From: an uncultured Pelagibacteraceae bacterium
Lineage (GTDB): Bacteria > Pseudomonadota > Alphaproteobacteria > Pelagibacterales > Pelagibacteraceae
Assembly (NCBI GenBank): GCA_902578935.1
Contig: CACHEU010000001.1
Location: 1-64,000, forward strand
DNA: 64,000 nucleotides
Reading direction: 5' to 3'
Shown here: one piece after another, positions 28,620-37,510 of the stretch
Layout of the letters: each line of letters opens with the position of its first letter
Position numbering within the stretch: position 1 is the stretch's first letter
Translations under genes and position numbers: made by a program
The notes under the pieces: generated by a model
Databases searched by the model: none
What the model was told of the DNA's origin: nothing
Seen by the model: only the letters and a program-made list of their open reading frames with translations

Positions 28620-29044
28620 AAAAAAATTTAACACAAAAACAAGTTAATCTAATAGCTTGGATTAAACAGAAATGGAAAACAAAGTCAGGTAAAAAATCTT
28701 CAGTTACTGGAGAAAGGTATTTGCCAGAAAAAGCAATTAAAGCTTTATCAAATCGAGATTACAAAATCACAACAAAAGCTAAGCGAAGAACTTCAAAGAG
28801 AGGCGAACAATTTTCTAAACAACCCAAATATATTGTGGAGCAAGTGAGAAAATATAGAAAAGAATGGAAATATAAATCTTCACCAAAAAAAACAGCCAAT
28901 TATACAAAACCTTATTTAAGACAAAAACTATTTTTGCAAATTAAAGCTGCAAAAACTCATGGTACAAAAGCAGGTCAATGGTCAGCTAGAAAAGCTCAAT
29001 TGCTAGCAAAAAAATATAAGCAAATGGGTGGGGATTATTATTAA
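28616..29044 (+). CDS. Basic DUF5872-like protein
   Basis: 142 residues, very lysine-rich. Two recognisable blocks: KWKTKSGKKSSVTGERYLPE with KAIKAL and FSKQPKYI in the first half, and GTKAGQWSARKAQLLAKKYK plus MGGDYY at the C-terminus. Both blocks occur in DUF5872-type proteins known from bacteria, phages and large algal viruses. The charge suggests nucleic-acid binding, but no function is known. It is coupled to the SDR gene by a four-base overlap and converges with folD by four bases. Confidence 0.65.
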   Translation: MKKNLTQKQVNLIAWIKQKWKTKSGKKSSVTGERYLPEKAIKALSNRDYKITTKAKRRTSKRGEQFSKQPKYIVEQVRKYRKEWKYKSSPKKTANYTKPYLRQKLFLQIKAAKTHGTKAGQWSARKAQLLAKKYKQMGGDYY

Positions 29045-29880
29045 TTTAATTTTTTAAAACACTCAACCGTATTACTAAGCAAACAAGCAATCGTCATGGG
29101 TCCTACTCCACCAGGAACTGGGGTTATTGCCTTTGCCACTTTTGAAACTTGATCAAAATCAACATCACCTACTATACCAGAGTCAGTTTTATTAATTCCA
29201 ACATCAATAACTATAGCGTCTTTTTTTACCCAATCTCCTTTAACTAGCTTAGGTATTCCTACTGCTGCAATAATTATATCTGCTCTAAGGCATTCTGCTT
29301 TCAGATCCTTTGTTTTTGAATGAGTAACAGTAACAGTACAATTTTCTTTCAAAAGTAATTGGGTCATTGGTTTTCCATTCAAATTTGATCTCCCAATCAC
29401 TACAGCATGTTTTCCGCTTAAATTTTTTTCAGCTTTTTTAAGCAATAAACTACATCCAAGAGGTGTGCAGGGAATGCTACTGTCATAACCTGACGATAAA
29501 TTTCCAACATTCATCGGATGAAATCCGTCTACATCTTTACCGGGAAGTATGGTTTCAATAACTTTTTTTTTGTCAATATGCTTTGGCAAAGGTAATTGAA
29601 CTAAAATACCTGAGATTTTTTTATCTTCGTTTAGTTCTTTAATTTTATTTAAAACGACCTTTTCTTCTGTGTCTGCAGGATACCTAATTACCTCAGAATT
29701 CATTCCAATTTCTTTGGCAAACTTTTCTTTATTTTTTACATAAATTTTACTTGCAGGATCTTCTCCAACTAAAATAACGGTTAATCCCGGAACAGCATTA
29801 TGGGTAGACCTAAGTTCTGCTACCTTCTTTTTTAATTCTTCTCTTAGCTCTGCGGCTGTTTTTTTTCCATCAATAATCAT
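29041..29880 (-). CDS. folD: Methylenetetrahydrofolate dehydrogenase/cyclohydrolase FolD
   Basis: Bifunctional one-carbon enzyme interconverting 5,10-methylene-, methenyl- and 10-formyl-tetrahydrofolate with NADP. 279 residues; motifs YVKNKEKFAKEIG (with catalytic Lys), LVQLPLPKHID, GKDVDGFHPMNVG, VVIGRSNLNGKP and ITPVPGGVGPMTIA. It supplies formyl groups for purine synthesis (purH is elsewhere in the window). It is followed by a convergent neighbour; upstream yggT is two bases away. Confidence 0.97.
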   Translation of the reverse strand: MIIDGKKTAAELREELKKKVAELRSTHNAVPGLTVILVGEDPASKIYVKNKEKFAKEIGMNSEVIRYPADTEEKVVLNKIKELNEDKKISGILVQLPLPKHIDKKKVIETILPGKDVDGFHPMNVGNLSSGYDSSIPCTPLGCSLLLKKAEKNLSGKHAVVIGRSNLNGKPMTQLLLKENCTVTVTHSKTKDLKAECLRADIIIAAVGIPKLVKGDWVKKDAIVIDVGINKTDSGIVGDVDFDQVSKVAKAITPVPGGVGPMTIACLLSNTVECFKKLN

Positions 29881-29882
29881 AT

Positions 29883-30173
29883 TTAAAACATCGCTGGTGC
29901 AAAAAATTCAAAGATTAAATTTCTTGCAAACATTAACAATAAAATAAGCACCACTGGTGAGATATCTATACTACCCAAGTTAGGTAAGAAATTTCTTATA
30001 GGTCTTAAAAGTGGATCTGTCATTTTGTAACTTATATCCAACAAAGAATAAACTAAACGATTTGAAGTATTTAAAACATTAAAAGCAATTAACCAACTAA
30101 GTAGAGCATTAATAATTAAAACCCAAATATAAATAGTCACAACGCTATCAATTAAAATTAAAATAGATTTCAT
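29883..30173 (-). CDS. YggT family membrane protein
   Basis: 96 residues with two hydrophobic helices and the family motif INALLSWLIAFNV followed by DPLLRPIRNFLPNLGSIDISPVVLILLL. YggT proteins are linked to osmotic stress, ion homeostasis and cell shape; the mechanism is unknown. It overlaps the mscS-type gene by one base and lies two bases before folD, so mscS-yggT-folD form one transcription unit. Confidence 0.92.
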   Translation of the reverse strand: MKSILILIDSVVTIYIWVLIINALLSWLIAFNVLNTSNRLVYSLLDISYKMTDPLLRPIRNFLPNLGSIDISPVVLILLLMFARNLIFEFFAPAMF

Positions 30174-31258
30174 TATTTTTTTTCCACATAAATTGATTGA
30201 CTTGGAAATGCAAAAGAAGCATTATTTTTTTCTACAATTTGTTTAATCTCTATAGCTAACCTTTCTTTAACTGCAAGCCACTCATCCCAATCATCTGTAA
30301 CTGTGAAACATCTTATATACATATCTATAGAACTATCCGAAAACTTATCAACCCTAACAGCATGACCCAAACTAGTTTTAAAATCCTTGTGAGTAGTAAC
30401 ATATTTTTCTATTTCATCTCTAATTTTTTTAAGTTGTTCAACAGTTGTGTTGTATTGCAACGTTATAACCCAGCTTATTATCCAATTTGTTGTTTTGCTT
30501 ATATTAATTACTGCATTTTCTGCAAATTGAAAATTTGGAATGATTGCTACTGATTTATCAAACTTTCTAACAGCCGTTGATCTAAATCCTATGCTTTCAA
30601 CTATACCTTCGATGACATCTTCAACGATAATCCAGTCACCAACTTTAAATCTTTTTTCCACTAATACCAAAATGCCTGATATTAAATTTTTAAATAAGTC
30701 TTGCGCTCCTAAAGCTACTGCAACACCAAATAAACCTAGTCCTGCAATTATTGGTCCTATTTTTATTCCCCAAAGTTCTAAAACTGCTGCCGCACCAAGA
30801 ATTAAAATTAGAATTTTAATTGCTTTGATAATCCAATTCAGTAAATCTTTTGACAAAAGATCTTCTATTGATTTTATTAGAACAGAAAGAGGTCCAATGA
30901 TTTGGTGTATTGACCAAAAAATTAAAATTGTTATTAAAGTCCTGTTGGCATTATCAATAAAATTTTCACTGCTGTCTCCAAGAGAAACATAGCTAGTGGC
31001 TATAAAAAAACCTATAACAATCGGAAAAAATTTTGTTGGACCCTTTAATGATTCAACCAAGGAATTATCAAAACGATTTGTGGTCTTAGAAACATACTTT
31101 TCAAGACGTTTTATAATAAATTTTGCAAACAGACCTCTAAGTAAAAGAAAGGCAAAAAATATTAAAAGAGCAATAATAATTTCAGAAATATTAATTCCTG
31201 ATATTCCATTTTTCCAAACCTCAACAAACAAACTTATAAATTGCTCTATTCTATCCAT
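30173..31258 (-). CDS. MscS family mechanosensitive ion channel
   Basis: 361 residues: an N-terminal helix, further membrane helices, the pore-lining helix with GPIIAGLGLFGVAVALGAQDLFKNLISG, then the beta domain RFKVGDWIIVEDVIEGIVESIGFRST. The C-terminal alpha/beta domain is complete. It opens under membrane tension to release solutes, a likely safeguard against osmotic downshock. It overlaps hemD by eight bases. Confidence 0.94.
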   Translation of the reverse strand: MDRIEQFISLFVEVWKNGISGINISEIIIALLIFFAFLLLRGLFAKFIIKRLEKYVSKTTNRFDNSLVESLKGPTKFFPIVIGFFIATSYVSLGDSSENFIDNANRTLITILIFWSIHQIIGPLSVLIKSIEDLLSKDLLNWIIKAIKILILILGAAAVLELWGIKIGPIIAGLGLFGVAVALGAQDLFKNLISGILVLVEKRFKVGDWIIVEDVIEGIVESIGFRSTAVRKFDKSVAIIPNFQFAENAVINISKTTNWIISWVITLQYNTTVEQLKKIRDEIEKYVTTHKDFKTSLGHAVRVDKFSDSSIDMYIRCFTVTDDWDEWLAVKERLAIEIKQIVEKNNASFAFPSQSIYVEKK

Positions 31259-31955
31259 TTTTAATTTGATCTATTTTTATCAATTCCTCGCCAGGATTAA
31301 AAATTTTAGTTTTTTTCCAACCTTTTGATTTTAAAAACTCTTCAATTTTTTTACTTATACACATAACTATGCACTGTGTCATCAATTCAGCAAGAGAGTA
31401 TTTTCTAACTATCTCATCAAAACTTTCGGCACTTCTTTTGGAGTAAATAAGTGCAATATTTGCTGGATATTTTTTGATCAAATCCATGCTTTCTTTGTTG
31501 AGATCCGTAATCTTGGTAGAAGTGTAATTTATAATTTTGCTTACTTTAAAACCTTCTTGTGAAAGCTCCTTATCTAGTTCATAGGAAATAACATCTCCGC
31601 ATAAATAAGCTAAATTTTTAATATTTTTTTCTGAATTTATAATTATGTTTTTAAGTGCATTCACTGTGCCAGACGCTGCAATGGTATTGTTAAAACCTTT
31701 AAGTCTTAAAGATCTTTCTGTAAGGTTTCCAACACAAAAACATTTTGTATTTTTGTCATTATTTTTTAATTTTAAAAATCTAACTGCATTTGCGCTGGTA
31801 AATATTAATCCGTCATAATCTTTTGTATTTATTGGTTTCATATTTGCTGAAGCAATACTTAAAGTTGGCATATGAATTACTTTGTGTCCTGATGAGAAAA
31901 AATTCATCATAAGATCTTCAGAATCTATTAATGGCCTAGTAAAAATTATATTCAT
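31251..31955 (-). CDS. hemD: Uroporphyrinogen-III synthase HemD
   Basis: Closes hydroxymethylbilane into uroporphyrinogen III. 234 residues with weak HEM4-family features: N-terminal IIFTRPLIDSEDL, IFTSANAVRFL near 52-62, CVGNLTERSLRLKGF, and YSKRSAESF. HemD sequences diverge strongly, so position is important: its four-base overlap with hemC is the classic hemC-hemD pair. The product feeds HemE, also in this window. Confidence 0.9.
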   Translation of the reverse strand: MNIIFTRPLIDSEDLMMNFFSSGHKVIHMPTLSIASANMKPINTKDYDGLIFTSANAVRFLKLKNNDKNTKCFCVGNLTERSLRLKGFNNTIAASGTVNALKNIIINSEKNIKNLAYLCGDVISYELDKELSQEGFKVSKIINYTSTKITDLNKESMDLIKKYPANIALIYSKRSAESFDEIVRKYSLAELMTQCIVMCISKKIEEFLKSKGWKKTKIFNPGEELIKIDQIKNG

Positions 31956-32872
31956 CTTTTTTTAATAAAATTACTTCCAGATTTTTTTAAAATTTCTTCG
32001 CCCGCTAACTTTCCAAGCAACTGTGCTTGATTTGACTTGCCTAATTTCATAACATTAAAAACTTTCTGTCCATCATCAGAAAAAAGTTGCGCATTAATTT
32101 CTATATTATCCCTGTTTAAAATCGCAGAACAGCCTACTGCGGTATCACAGTCTCCACCCAGAGTTTTTAAAAAACTCCTTTCGGCCAAGGCACATACTTC
32201 TGTCTCATTATGATTAATTTTTTTTAAAACTTTCCTAGTATATTCATCATCTTCTCTGCATTGAACAGCAATTATTCCTTGGCCAGCTGTTGGGATAAAA
32301 TCTTTTATTGAGAATGTTTCTTTTACATATTTTTCTAGATTCAACGCTTTTAAACCTGCTAAAGCTAATATTGCTCCATCAAATTCTCCTGCCTCAACTT
32401 TTTTTATTCTTGTATCTACATTGCCTCTAATAGTTTCCACTTTAATATTTTTGTTAAGTAACTTTAATTGAAGTTCTCTTCTTCTTGAACTTGAACCAAT
32501 TTTTCCATTATTTAATTCTGATAATTTTTTAAATTTTTTGGAAACAAAAGACTCTCTTGGATCATTCCTTTCTATATAAGCCTGAATAACAAGACCTTCA
32601 GTTTCAATAGAGTCCATATCTTTTAAAGAATGAACAGCAATATCAATTTCTTTTCTGATTAATTTATCTTCGATTTCTTTACAAAATAAATTTTTTCCTC
32701 CAATTTCAGATATTTTTTTATCCTGAAACAGGTCTCCTGAGGTTTTAATAGTTTCTATTGTTATTTTTTTACCTGTTGTTAAATCAATATTTGATATTAG
32801 ATCTTTAACTTTGTTGGCATAAGCCAATGAAAGTTTGCTGCCTCTTGAGCCTATAGTTATTTTATTATTCAT
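31952..32872 (-). CDS. hemC: Porphobilinogen deaminase HemC
   Basis: Polymerises four porphobilinogens to hydroxymethylbilane. 306 residues: GSRGSKLSLAYA at the N-terminus, VHSLKDMDS, RGNVDTRIKKVEAGEFDGAILALAGL, and the dipyrromethane-cofactor Cys in TLGGDCDTAVG. First gene of the hemC-hemD-mscS-yggT-folD run. It diverges from tsaD across only 38 bases. Confidence 0.97.
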   Translation of the reverse strand: MNNKITIGSRGSKLSLAYANKVKDLISNIDLTTGKKITIETIKTSGDLFQDKKISEIGGKNLFCKEIEDKLIRKEIDIAVHSLKDMDSIETEGLVIQAYIERNDPRESFVSKKFKKLSELNNGKIGSSSRRRELQLKLLNKNIKVETIRGNVDTRIKKVEAGEFDGAILALAGLKALNLEKYVKETFSIKDFIPTAGQGIIAVQCREDDEYTRKVLKKINHNETEVCALAERSFLKTLGGDCDTAVGCSAILNRDNIEINAQLFSDDGQKVFNVMKLGKSNQAQLLGKLAGEEILKKSGSNFIKKR

Positions 32873-32894
32873 TTATCTATAAAGATATATATTT

Positions 32895-32900
32895 TATAAT
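32895..32900 (+). promoter_or_regulatory. Candidate -10 box of tsaD
   Basis: TATAAT exactly 10 bases before the tsaD ATG, in a 38-base divergent gap. Transcription would start about 3-4 bases before the start codon, giving a near-leaderless mRNA. No good -35 is visible at 17 bases, and TATAAT is common by chance in this AT-rich DNA. Confidence 0.35.
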
Positions 32901-32910
32901 ATCTAATTTA

Positions 32911-33987
32911 ATGAAAAAAAAACTTACTTTTTTAGGAATTGAAACTAGCTGTGACGAAACAGCTGCATCAGTAGTACAGGAAAATGGAGATGGTACTGCA
33001 AAAGTTTTGTCAAATGTAGTTTCTAGTCAAATCAAAGAGCATGAAAAATTTGGCGGTGTGGTCCCCGAAATTGCAGCCAGAGCACATGTTGAAAATATTG
33101 ATTTTATTATTCAGCAAGCCTTAAATAAGAGTAAAAAAAAGATTGAAGATATAGATGGTATAGCCGCAACAGCAGGACCAGGATTAATTGTATGTTTAAA
33201 TGTTGGTCACAATATTGGAAAAAGTTTAGCGACTTTTAGTGAAAAACCTTTTTTGTCAATAAATCACCTTGAGGGGCACGCGTTAAGTCCTGGTATAGAA
33301 AACAAAATATCTTTTCCATATTTATTATTATTAGTTTCTGGCGGGCATTCTCAATATTTAATAGTGAAAGACGTAAATAATTACAAACAAATAGGAACAA
33401 CAATTGATGATGCTGTTGGAGAAGCTTTTGACAAAACTGCAAAAATTTTAGGTTTAGGTTATCCTGGAGGGCCACAAATTGAAAAATTTTCAAAATTAGG
33501 AGATAAAAATAGTTATAATTTACCTGAGCCAATCATAAATAGAGCGGGATGTAATCTTTCTCTTGCTGGACTCAAAACTGCTGTTCTTAGAAAATCTAAA
33601 GAACTTTCATCAGATAAAGAAAGATATAATTTGGCTGCCTCTTTTCAGGAAACAATAAATAAAATTTTAACAAAAAAAACTAAGGTGGCTATGGAAAAAT
33701 TTAGAGAAGAAATATCTAGTAATTCTTTAAGACCATTTGTTGTTGCAGGAGGAGTTGCTGCAAATGAAACTATAAGAAAAAATTTAAAAGAATTATCCAA
33801 AAAAATGGATTTTGATCCTATTTTTCCCTCAAAAGAATTTTGCGGGGATAATGCTGCCATGATTGCTTGGGCAGGAATTCAAAGATATAACAAAAAACTT
33901 TTTAATATTAAAAATGACAATGTTCGATCTAGGTGGCCACTAGATGACAATGCTCCTTTTTTAAAAGGACCAGGTTTGAAACTATAA
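32911..33987 (+). CDS. tsaD: tRNA N6-threonylcarbamoyladenosine transferase TsaD
   Basis: Transfers threonylcarbamoyl to A37 of ANN-decoding tRNAs. 358 residues of the ASKHA fold: GIETSCDETAASVV at 8-21, metal-binding HLEGHALSP, LLVSGGHSQYL, AGCNLSLAGLKTA, and VAGGVAANETIR. Partners tsaB, tsaE and tsaC are not nearby. The EVE-domain gene begins at the next base after its stop, so they are co-transcribed. Confidence 0.97.
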   Translation: MKKKLTFLGIETSCDETAASVVQENGDGTAKVLSNVVSSQIKEHEKFGGVVPEIAARAHVENIDFIIQQALNKSKKKIEDIDGIAATAGPGLIVCLNVGHNIGKSLATFSEKPFLSINHLEGHALSPGIENKISFPYLLLLVSGGHSQYLIVKDVNNYKQIGTTIDDAVGEAFDKTAKILGLGYPGGPQIEKFSKLGDKNSYNLPEPIINRAGCNLSLAGLKTAVLRKSKELSSDKERYNLAASFQETINKILTKKTKVAMEKFREEISSNSLRPFVVAGGVAANETIRKNLKELSKKMDFDPIFPSKEFCGDNAAMIAWAGIQRYNKKLFNIKNDNVRSRWPLDDNAPFLKGPGLKL

Positions 33988-34407
33988 ATGAAATATTGGT
34001 TATTAAAAACTGAGCCAGACGAGTGGTCTTGGAAAGATCAGGTTGAGAAAAACAAAAAAGGAGCTGTTTGGGATGGTGTAAGAAATTTTCAAGCTAGAAA
34101 TAATTTGAGAGAAATGAGTATTAATGATCTGTGTTTTTTTTATCATACAGGAAAAGAAAAAAAAATTGTTGGAATTGTTAAGGTTATTAAAGAATACTTT
34201 GATGATAAAAGTGATTCGACAGGAAACTTTGGGTCCATAATGGTTCGATCTTACAAAAAATTTGAATTACCAGTTGCATTGAAAGATATTAAAAAGCATG
34301 GGCTTTTGATGCATCTTTCACTTGTTAAACAATCGAGGTTATCTGTTATAAACATTGATTCAAAAAGCTGGAAAATTATATGCAAGATGGGTAAAGTAAA
34401 TCTCTGA
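33988..34407 (+). CDS. EVE domain protein
   Basis: 139 residues with the family opening [18 protein letters not shown], then [31 protein letters not shown], which form the PUA-like EVE fold. EVE domains bind modified bases in RNA or DNA; the natural ligand here is unknown. Its direct abutment to tsaD, a tRNA-modification gene, is a common alphaproteobacterial pairing. Confidence 0.93.
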   Translation: MKYWLLKTEPDEWSWKDQVEKNKKGAVWDGVRNFQARNNLREMSINDLCFFYHTGKEKKIVGIVKVIKEYFDDKSDSTGNFGSIMVRSYKKFELPVALKDIKKHGLLMHLSLVKQSRLSVINIDSKSWKIICKMGKVNL

Positions 34408-34410
34408 ATA

Positions 34411-34416
34411 TATAAT
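34411..34416 (+). promoter_or_regulatory. Candidate -10 box of acs
   Basis: TATAAT exactly 10 bases before the acs ATG, the same spacing as at tsaD, in a 19-base gap after the EVE gene. It would give a near-leaderless acs mRNA. No convincing -35 is visible. Confidence 0.3.
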
Positions 34417-34426
34417 TGGATTAATC

Positions 34427-36493
34427 ATGGCTAAAAGAAGAAAAAAGAATAAAAGAAAAAAGAAGACAAAAAAGAAAAATAAGAAAAGAAGAAAAAAATC
34501 ACAAAAAAAAATTAAAATAGTAAAGAAAAAATCTTCTAAAGAAACTGTAGACTCTGATGGTAATTCTGTCTTCAAAGTTTCAGAAGCTTGGGCAAAACAA
34601 GCCTATGTGAATAAAACTCAATATGAAAAAAAATATAAATTATCCCTTAAAGATAATGAAAGTTTTTGGAAGAGAGAAGGAAAAAGAATAACTTGGATAA
34701 AACCTTACACAAAAGTAAAAGATGTTAAGTACAGTAAACAGGAAGTATATATAAAATGGTATTATGATGGAACTTTAAATGCCTCTGCAAACTGTATAGA
34801 TAGACATTTAGAAAAAAAAGGTAACAAAACTGCAATTATTTGGGTAGGAGATGACCCAAGTGAATCTAAAAAAATAACGTATAAAGAACTTCACAAAAAT
34901 GTTTGTAAAGTAGCTAATGGTTTAAGAAGTATTGGTATTCAAAAGGGTGACAGGGTAACTATTTATTTAACAATGATCCCAGAGTTAGCATACATAATGC
35001 TAGCTTGCGCTAGAATTGGAGCAATACATTCCATCATATTTGGTGGCTTTTCTCCTGACTCGATTGCAACAAGGATAAATGATTGTGAGTCGGATTATGT
35101 TGTTACAGCTGATGAAGGAGTGCGTGGCGGTAAAATAATACCTCTTAAAAAAATCGCTGATGAAGCCATGATGCAGTGTCCTAATGTAAAAAAATGCATC
35201 GTAGTTAAAAGAACTGGAAACCAAGTAAATTGGGATAATGAACGAGATGTATCTTACGAAGAAATAACATCAAAAGCTTCTGATAAGTGTCCTCCCGAGG
35301 AAATGAACGCGGAAGATCCTCTTTTCATTCTTTATACCTCTGGTTCAACTGGAAAACCAAAAGGAGTTTTGCATACAACTGGCGGCTATATGGTTTATGC
35401 ATCAATGACTCATCAATATATTTTTGATTACAAAAACAGAGATATTTATTGGTGTACTGCTGATATTGGGTGGGTTACTGGTCACAGTTACATAATTTAT
35501 GGTCCCTTGTCGAACGGGGCTACAACAATAATGTTTGAGGGAGTGCCAAATTATCCGGATAACTCTAGATGGTGGCAGATAGTTGATAAATATAAAGTTA
35601 ATATTTTTTATACGGCTCCCACAGCAATAAGAGCATTAATGCGAGAAGGTGATGCTCCTGTAAAAAAAACTAGCCGTAGATCACTTAAACTTTTAGGCAC
35701 AGTGGGTGAACCAATAAATCCTGAGGCTTGGATGTGGTATTACAAAACCATAGGAGAGAAGAAATGTCCTATAGTGGATACCTGGTGGCAAACAGAAACG
35801 GGTGGTATTTTAATTGCACCACAGCCTGGAGCTATAAATTTAAAACCTGGCTCTGCTACAAAACCATTTTATGGAATCAAACCTGTAATCGTTGATGAGT
35901 CTGGAAAAATACTAAAAGGTGCCTGCAAAGGAAGGTTATGTATGGCACAATCTTGGCCTGGTCAAATGAGAACTGTTTATGGAGATCATCAAAGATTTAT
36001 AGACACTTATTTTTCACAATTTGATGGAAAATATTTTACAGGAGACGGATGTAGAAGAGACAAAGATGGATACTACTGGATTACCGGCAGAGTAGATGAT
36101 GTTATTATTGTATCAGGACATAATTTAGGAACAGCAGAAATTGAAAGTGCTTTTGTAGCTCATACAAAAGTTGCAGAAGCTGCTGTAGTTGGGTTTCCTC
36201 ATGAGATCAAAGGTAATGGACTTTATTGCTATGTCACCTTGAATGCGGGAGAAAATCCTAGTGGAGATTTAGAAAGAGAACTTAAGCTCTGGGTTAGAAA
36301 ACAAATTGGTCCAATTGCAACACCAGACCATATACAATTTTCACCAGGTTTACCGAAAACTAGATCTGGAAAAATTATGAGACGTATTTTAAGAAAAATT
36401 GCTGCCAACGAACATCACAATCTAGGTGATACTACAACCTTAGCAGATCCATCAGTAGTGGAATCTTTGATAGATAATAGAAAAATTAAATAA
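34427..36493 (+). CDS. acs: Acetyl-CoA synthetase with Lys/Arg-rich N-terminal extension
   Basis: Activates acetate with ATP to acetyl-CoA through acetyl-AMP. 688 residues with the adenylation motifs [65 protein letters not shown] and the C-terminal [17 protein letters not shown] carrying the acetylation-regulated Lys. The first 39 residues contain 26 Lys or Arg and are not part of the family; recognisable sequence starts near [12 protein letters not shown] at about 49. No later in-frame ATG fits. A symporter pair lies about 1 kb downstream, consistent with acetate uptake and use. Confidence 0.95.
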   Translation: MAKRRKKNKRKKKTKKKNKKRRKKSQKKIKIVKKKSSKETVDSDGNSVFKVSEAWAKQAYVNKTQYEKKYKLSLKDNESFWKREGKRITWIKPYTKVKDVKYSKQEVYIKWYYDGTLNASANCIDRHLEKKGNKTAIIWVGDDPSESKKITYKELHKNVCKVANGLRSIGIQKGDRVTIYLTMIPELAYIMLACARIGAIHSIIFGGFSPDSIATRINDCESDYVVTADEGVRGGKIIPLKKIADEAMMQCPNVKKCIVVKRTGNQVNWDNERDVSYEEITSKASDKCPPEEMNAEDPLFILYTSGSTGKPKGVLHTTGGYMVYASMTHQYIFDYKNRDIYWCTADIGWVTGHSYIIYGPLSNGATTIMFEGVPNYPDNSRWWQIVDKYKVNIFYTAPTAIRALMREGDAPVKKTSRRSLKLLGTVGEPINPEAWMWYYKTIGEKKCPIVDTWWQTETGGILIAPQPGAINLKPGSATKPFYGIKPVIVDESGKILKGACKGRLCMAQSWPGQMRTVYGDHQRFIDTYFSQFDGKYFTGDGCRRDKDGYYWITGRVDDVIIVSGHNLGTAEIESAFVAHTKVAEAAVVGFPHEIKGNGLYCYVTLNAGENPSGDLERELKLWVRKQIGPIATPDHIQFSPGLPKTRSGKIMRRILRKIAANEHHNLGDTTTLADPSVVESLIDNRKIK

Positions 36494-36496
36494 TTT

Positions 36497-37108
36497 TTAT
36501 TTTGAATTAAAATTAATAGTTAGTTTTTTAAAATCAGTTTGTATATTATTCCATTTCAATAACATTGAATTTAGAACGATTTTTTTATCTAATTTTTTTA
36601 ATTCATCAGCGATAGGTGCCCAGTAATAAAGAGCATTACTGCTATAACTAAACGGTTCTGAATCACAATGGCTTGTCCAATTTATTTTCTGATATCTTGA
36701 ATTAAATTCTTTTGTTGCACTTTCATACGCTTCTGAGTTCATTCCATTAGTCTTTTCTGTGTTGAGAATTTCAAAAAAAATTCTATTTGCCTCTTCTGTT
36801 TTTGAAAAATTTCTTTCTTTGTATAAATAAGAAAAACAAAAGAATGTACAGTCAACTAATGAAGCTGCATATATATGCCATTTGGCAATATTGATTGAGT
36901 TTAAATAATCTTTGTCTTCAAACATTATTACATGTTTAGCTCCCATCCTTGTTTTTAAATATCCATACAATGTCAGCTGACTTACAAGAGAAGATTGTTC
37001 CTGAATAAATTTTTTAACCTGATCCGTATCCTTAATCTGACGATATTTAGAGAACACCCGTTTTAAGGGAAGTAGATATTTTTCAAGATCTTTAAGATTC
37101 AATTTCAC
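36497..37108 (-). CDS. Conserved protein of unknown function
   Basis: 203 residues, no signal peptide or membrane helix. Segments such as FIQEQSSLVSQLTLYGYLKTRMGAKHVIMFED and SINIAKWHIYAASLVDCT look strongly constrained, and I recall related alphaproteobacterial proteins of the same length, sometimes labelled esterase without evidence. I see no Ser-hydrolase motif. It converges with acs (3 bases) and diverges from the DUF4212 gene. Confidence 0.75.
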   Translation of the reverse strand: MKLNLKDLEKYLLPLKRVFSKYRQIKDTDQVKKFIQEQSSLVSQLTLYGYLKTRMGAKHVIMFEDKDYLNSINIAKWHIYAASLVDCTFFCFSYLYKERNFSKTEEANRIFFEILNTEKTNGMNSEAYESATKEFNSRYQKINWTSHCDSEPFSYSSNALYYWAPIADELKKLDKKIVLNSMLLKWNNIQTDFKKLTINFNSK

Positions 37109-37236
37109 GTTGTATTACTAAAACTATCAAACTATTTTCCTTATTAAAAGGGTATCATATTAGGCTTTTATTGGGTTTTTTAACTTTTAATTGATGTTGT
37201 ATTGGGTATGCTCCCGCCATTAACTCTTAATAAATA

Positions 37237-37244
37237 AGGGAGGA
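37237..37244 (+). promoter_or_regulatory. Strong Shine-Dalgarno of the DUF4212-symporter operon
   Basis: AGGGAGGA, ending six bases before the ATG at 37250, is one of the best ribosome binding sites in the window, where most genes have weak or no visible ones. The 141-base gap upstream holds no other gene; I could not fix a convincing promoter in it. Confidence 0.7.
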
Positions 37245-37249
37245 AAGAC

Positions 37250-37510
37250 ATGTCAAACAAAGAAGCGCATTGGACGAAGACTAGAAACCATATGTGGGTT
37301 ACATTGGCGATCTGGTTCTTCTTCTCAATAGTAATATTTATGTTCGGCGAGTCGGTAAATCAGGGATCGTTTCTTGGTTATCCATTAGCTTATTATATGT
37401 CGGCGCAAGGATCACTTCTTGCATTCGTAATTTTAATCTTTTGGTTTGCTAACAAACAGGAGAAAATCGACGACGAACACGGATATGGTGGCGAAAGGGA
37501 GGATGACTAA
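37250..37510 (+). CDS. DUF4212 small subunit of a sodium/solute symporter
   Basis: 86 residues, two hydrophobic helices, with AHWTKTRNHMWVTLAIWFFF at 5-24, the DUF4212 pattern. Such proteins are encoded directly before VC_2705-type sodium/solute symporters and are thought to be accessory subunits. The stop and the symporter ATG share one base (TAATG). It has a strong Shine-Dalgarno and relatively G+C-rich codons, implying high expression. Confidence 0.92.
   Translation: MSNKEAHWTKTRNHMWVTLAIWFFFSIVIFMFGESVNQGSFLGYPLAYYMSAQGSLLAFVILIFWFANKQEKIDDEHGYGGEREDD

Noticed and set aside
34427-34545. Lysine-rich start of acs as a separate small basic gene joined by frameshift
   Set aside because: The frame is continuous with acs, with no stop codon or internal start site supporting a separate gene.
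37109-37249. A sigma-70 promoter for the DUF4212-symporter operon using TATGCT at 37207
   Set aside because: No -35-like hexamer lies at 16-18 bases upstream, so I did not annotate it.
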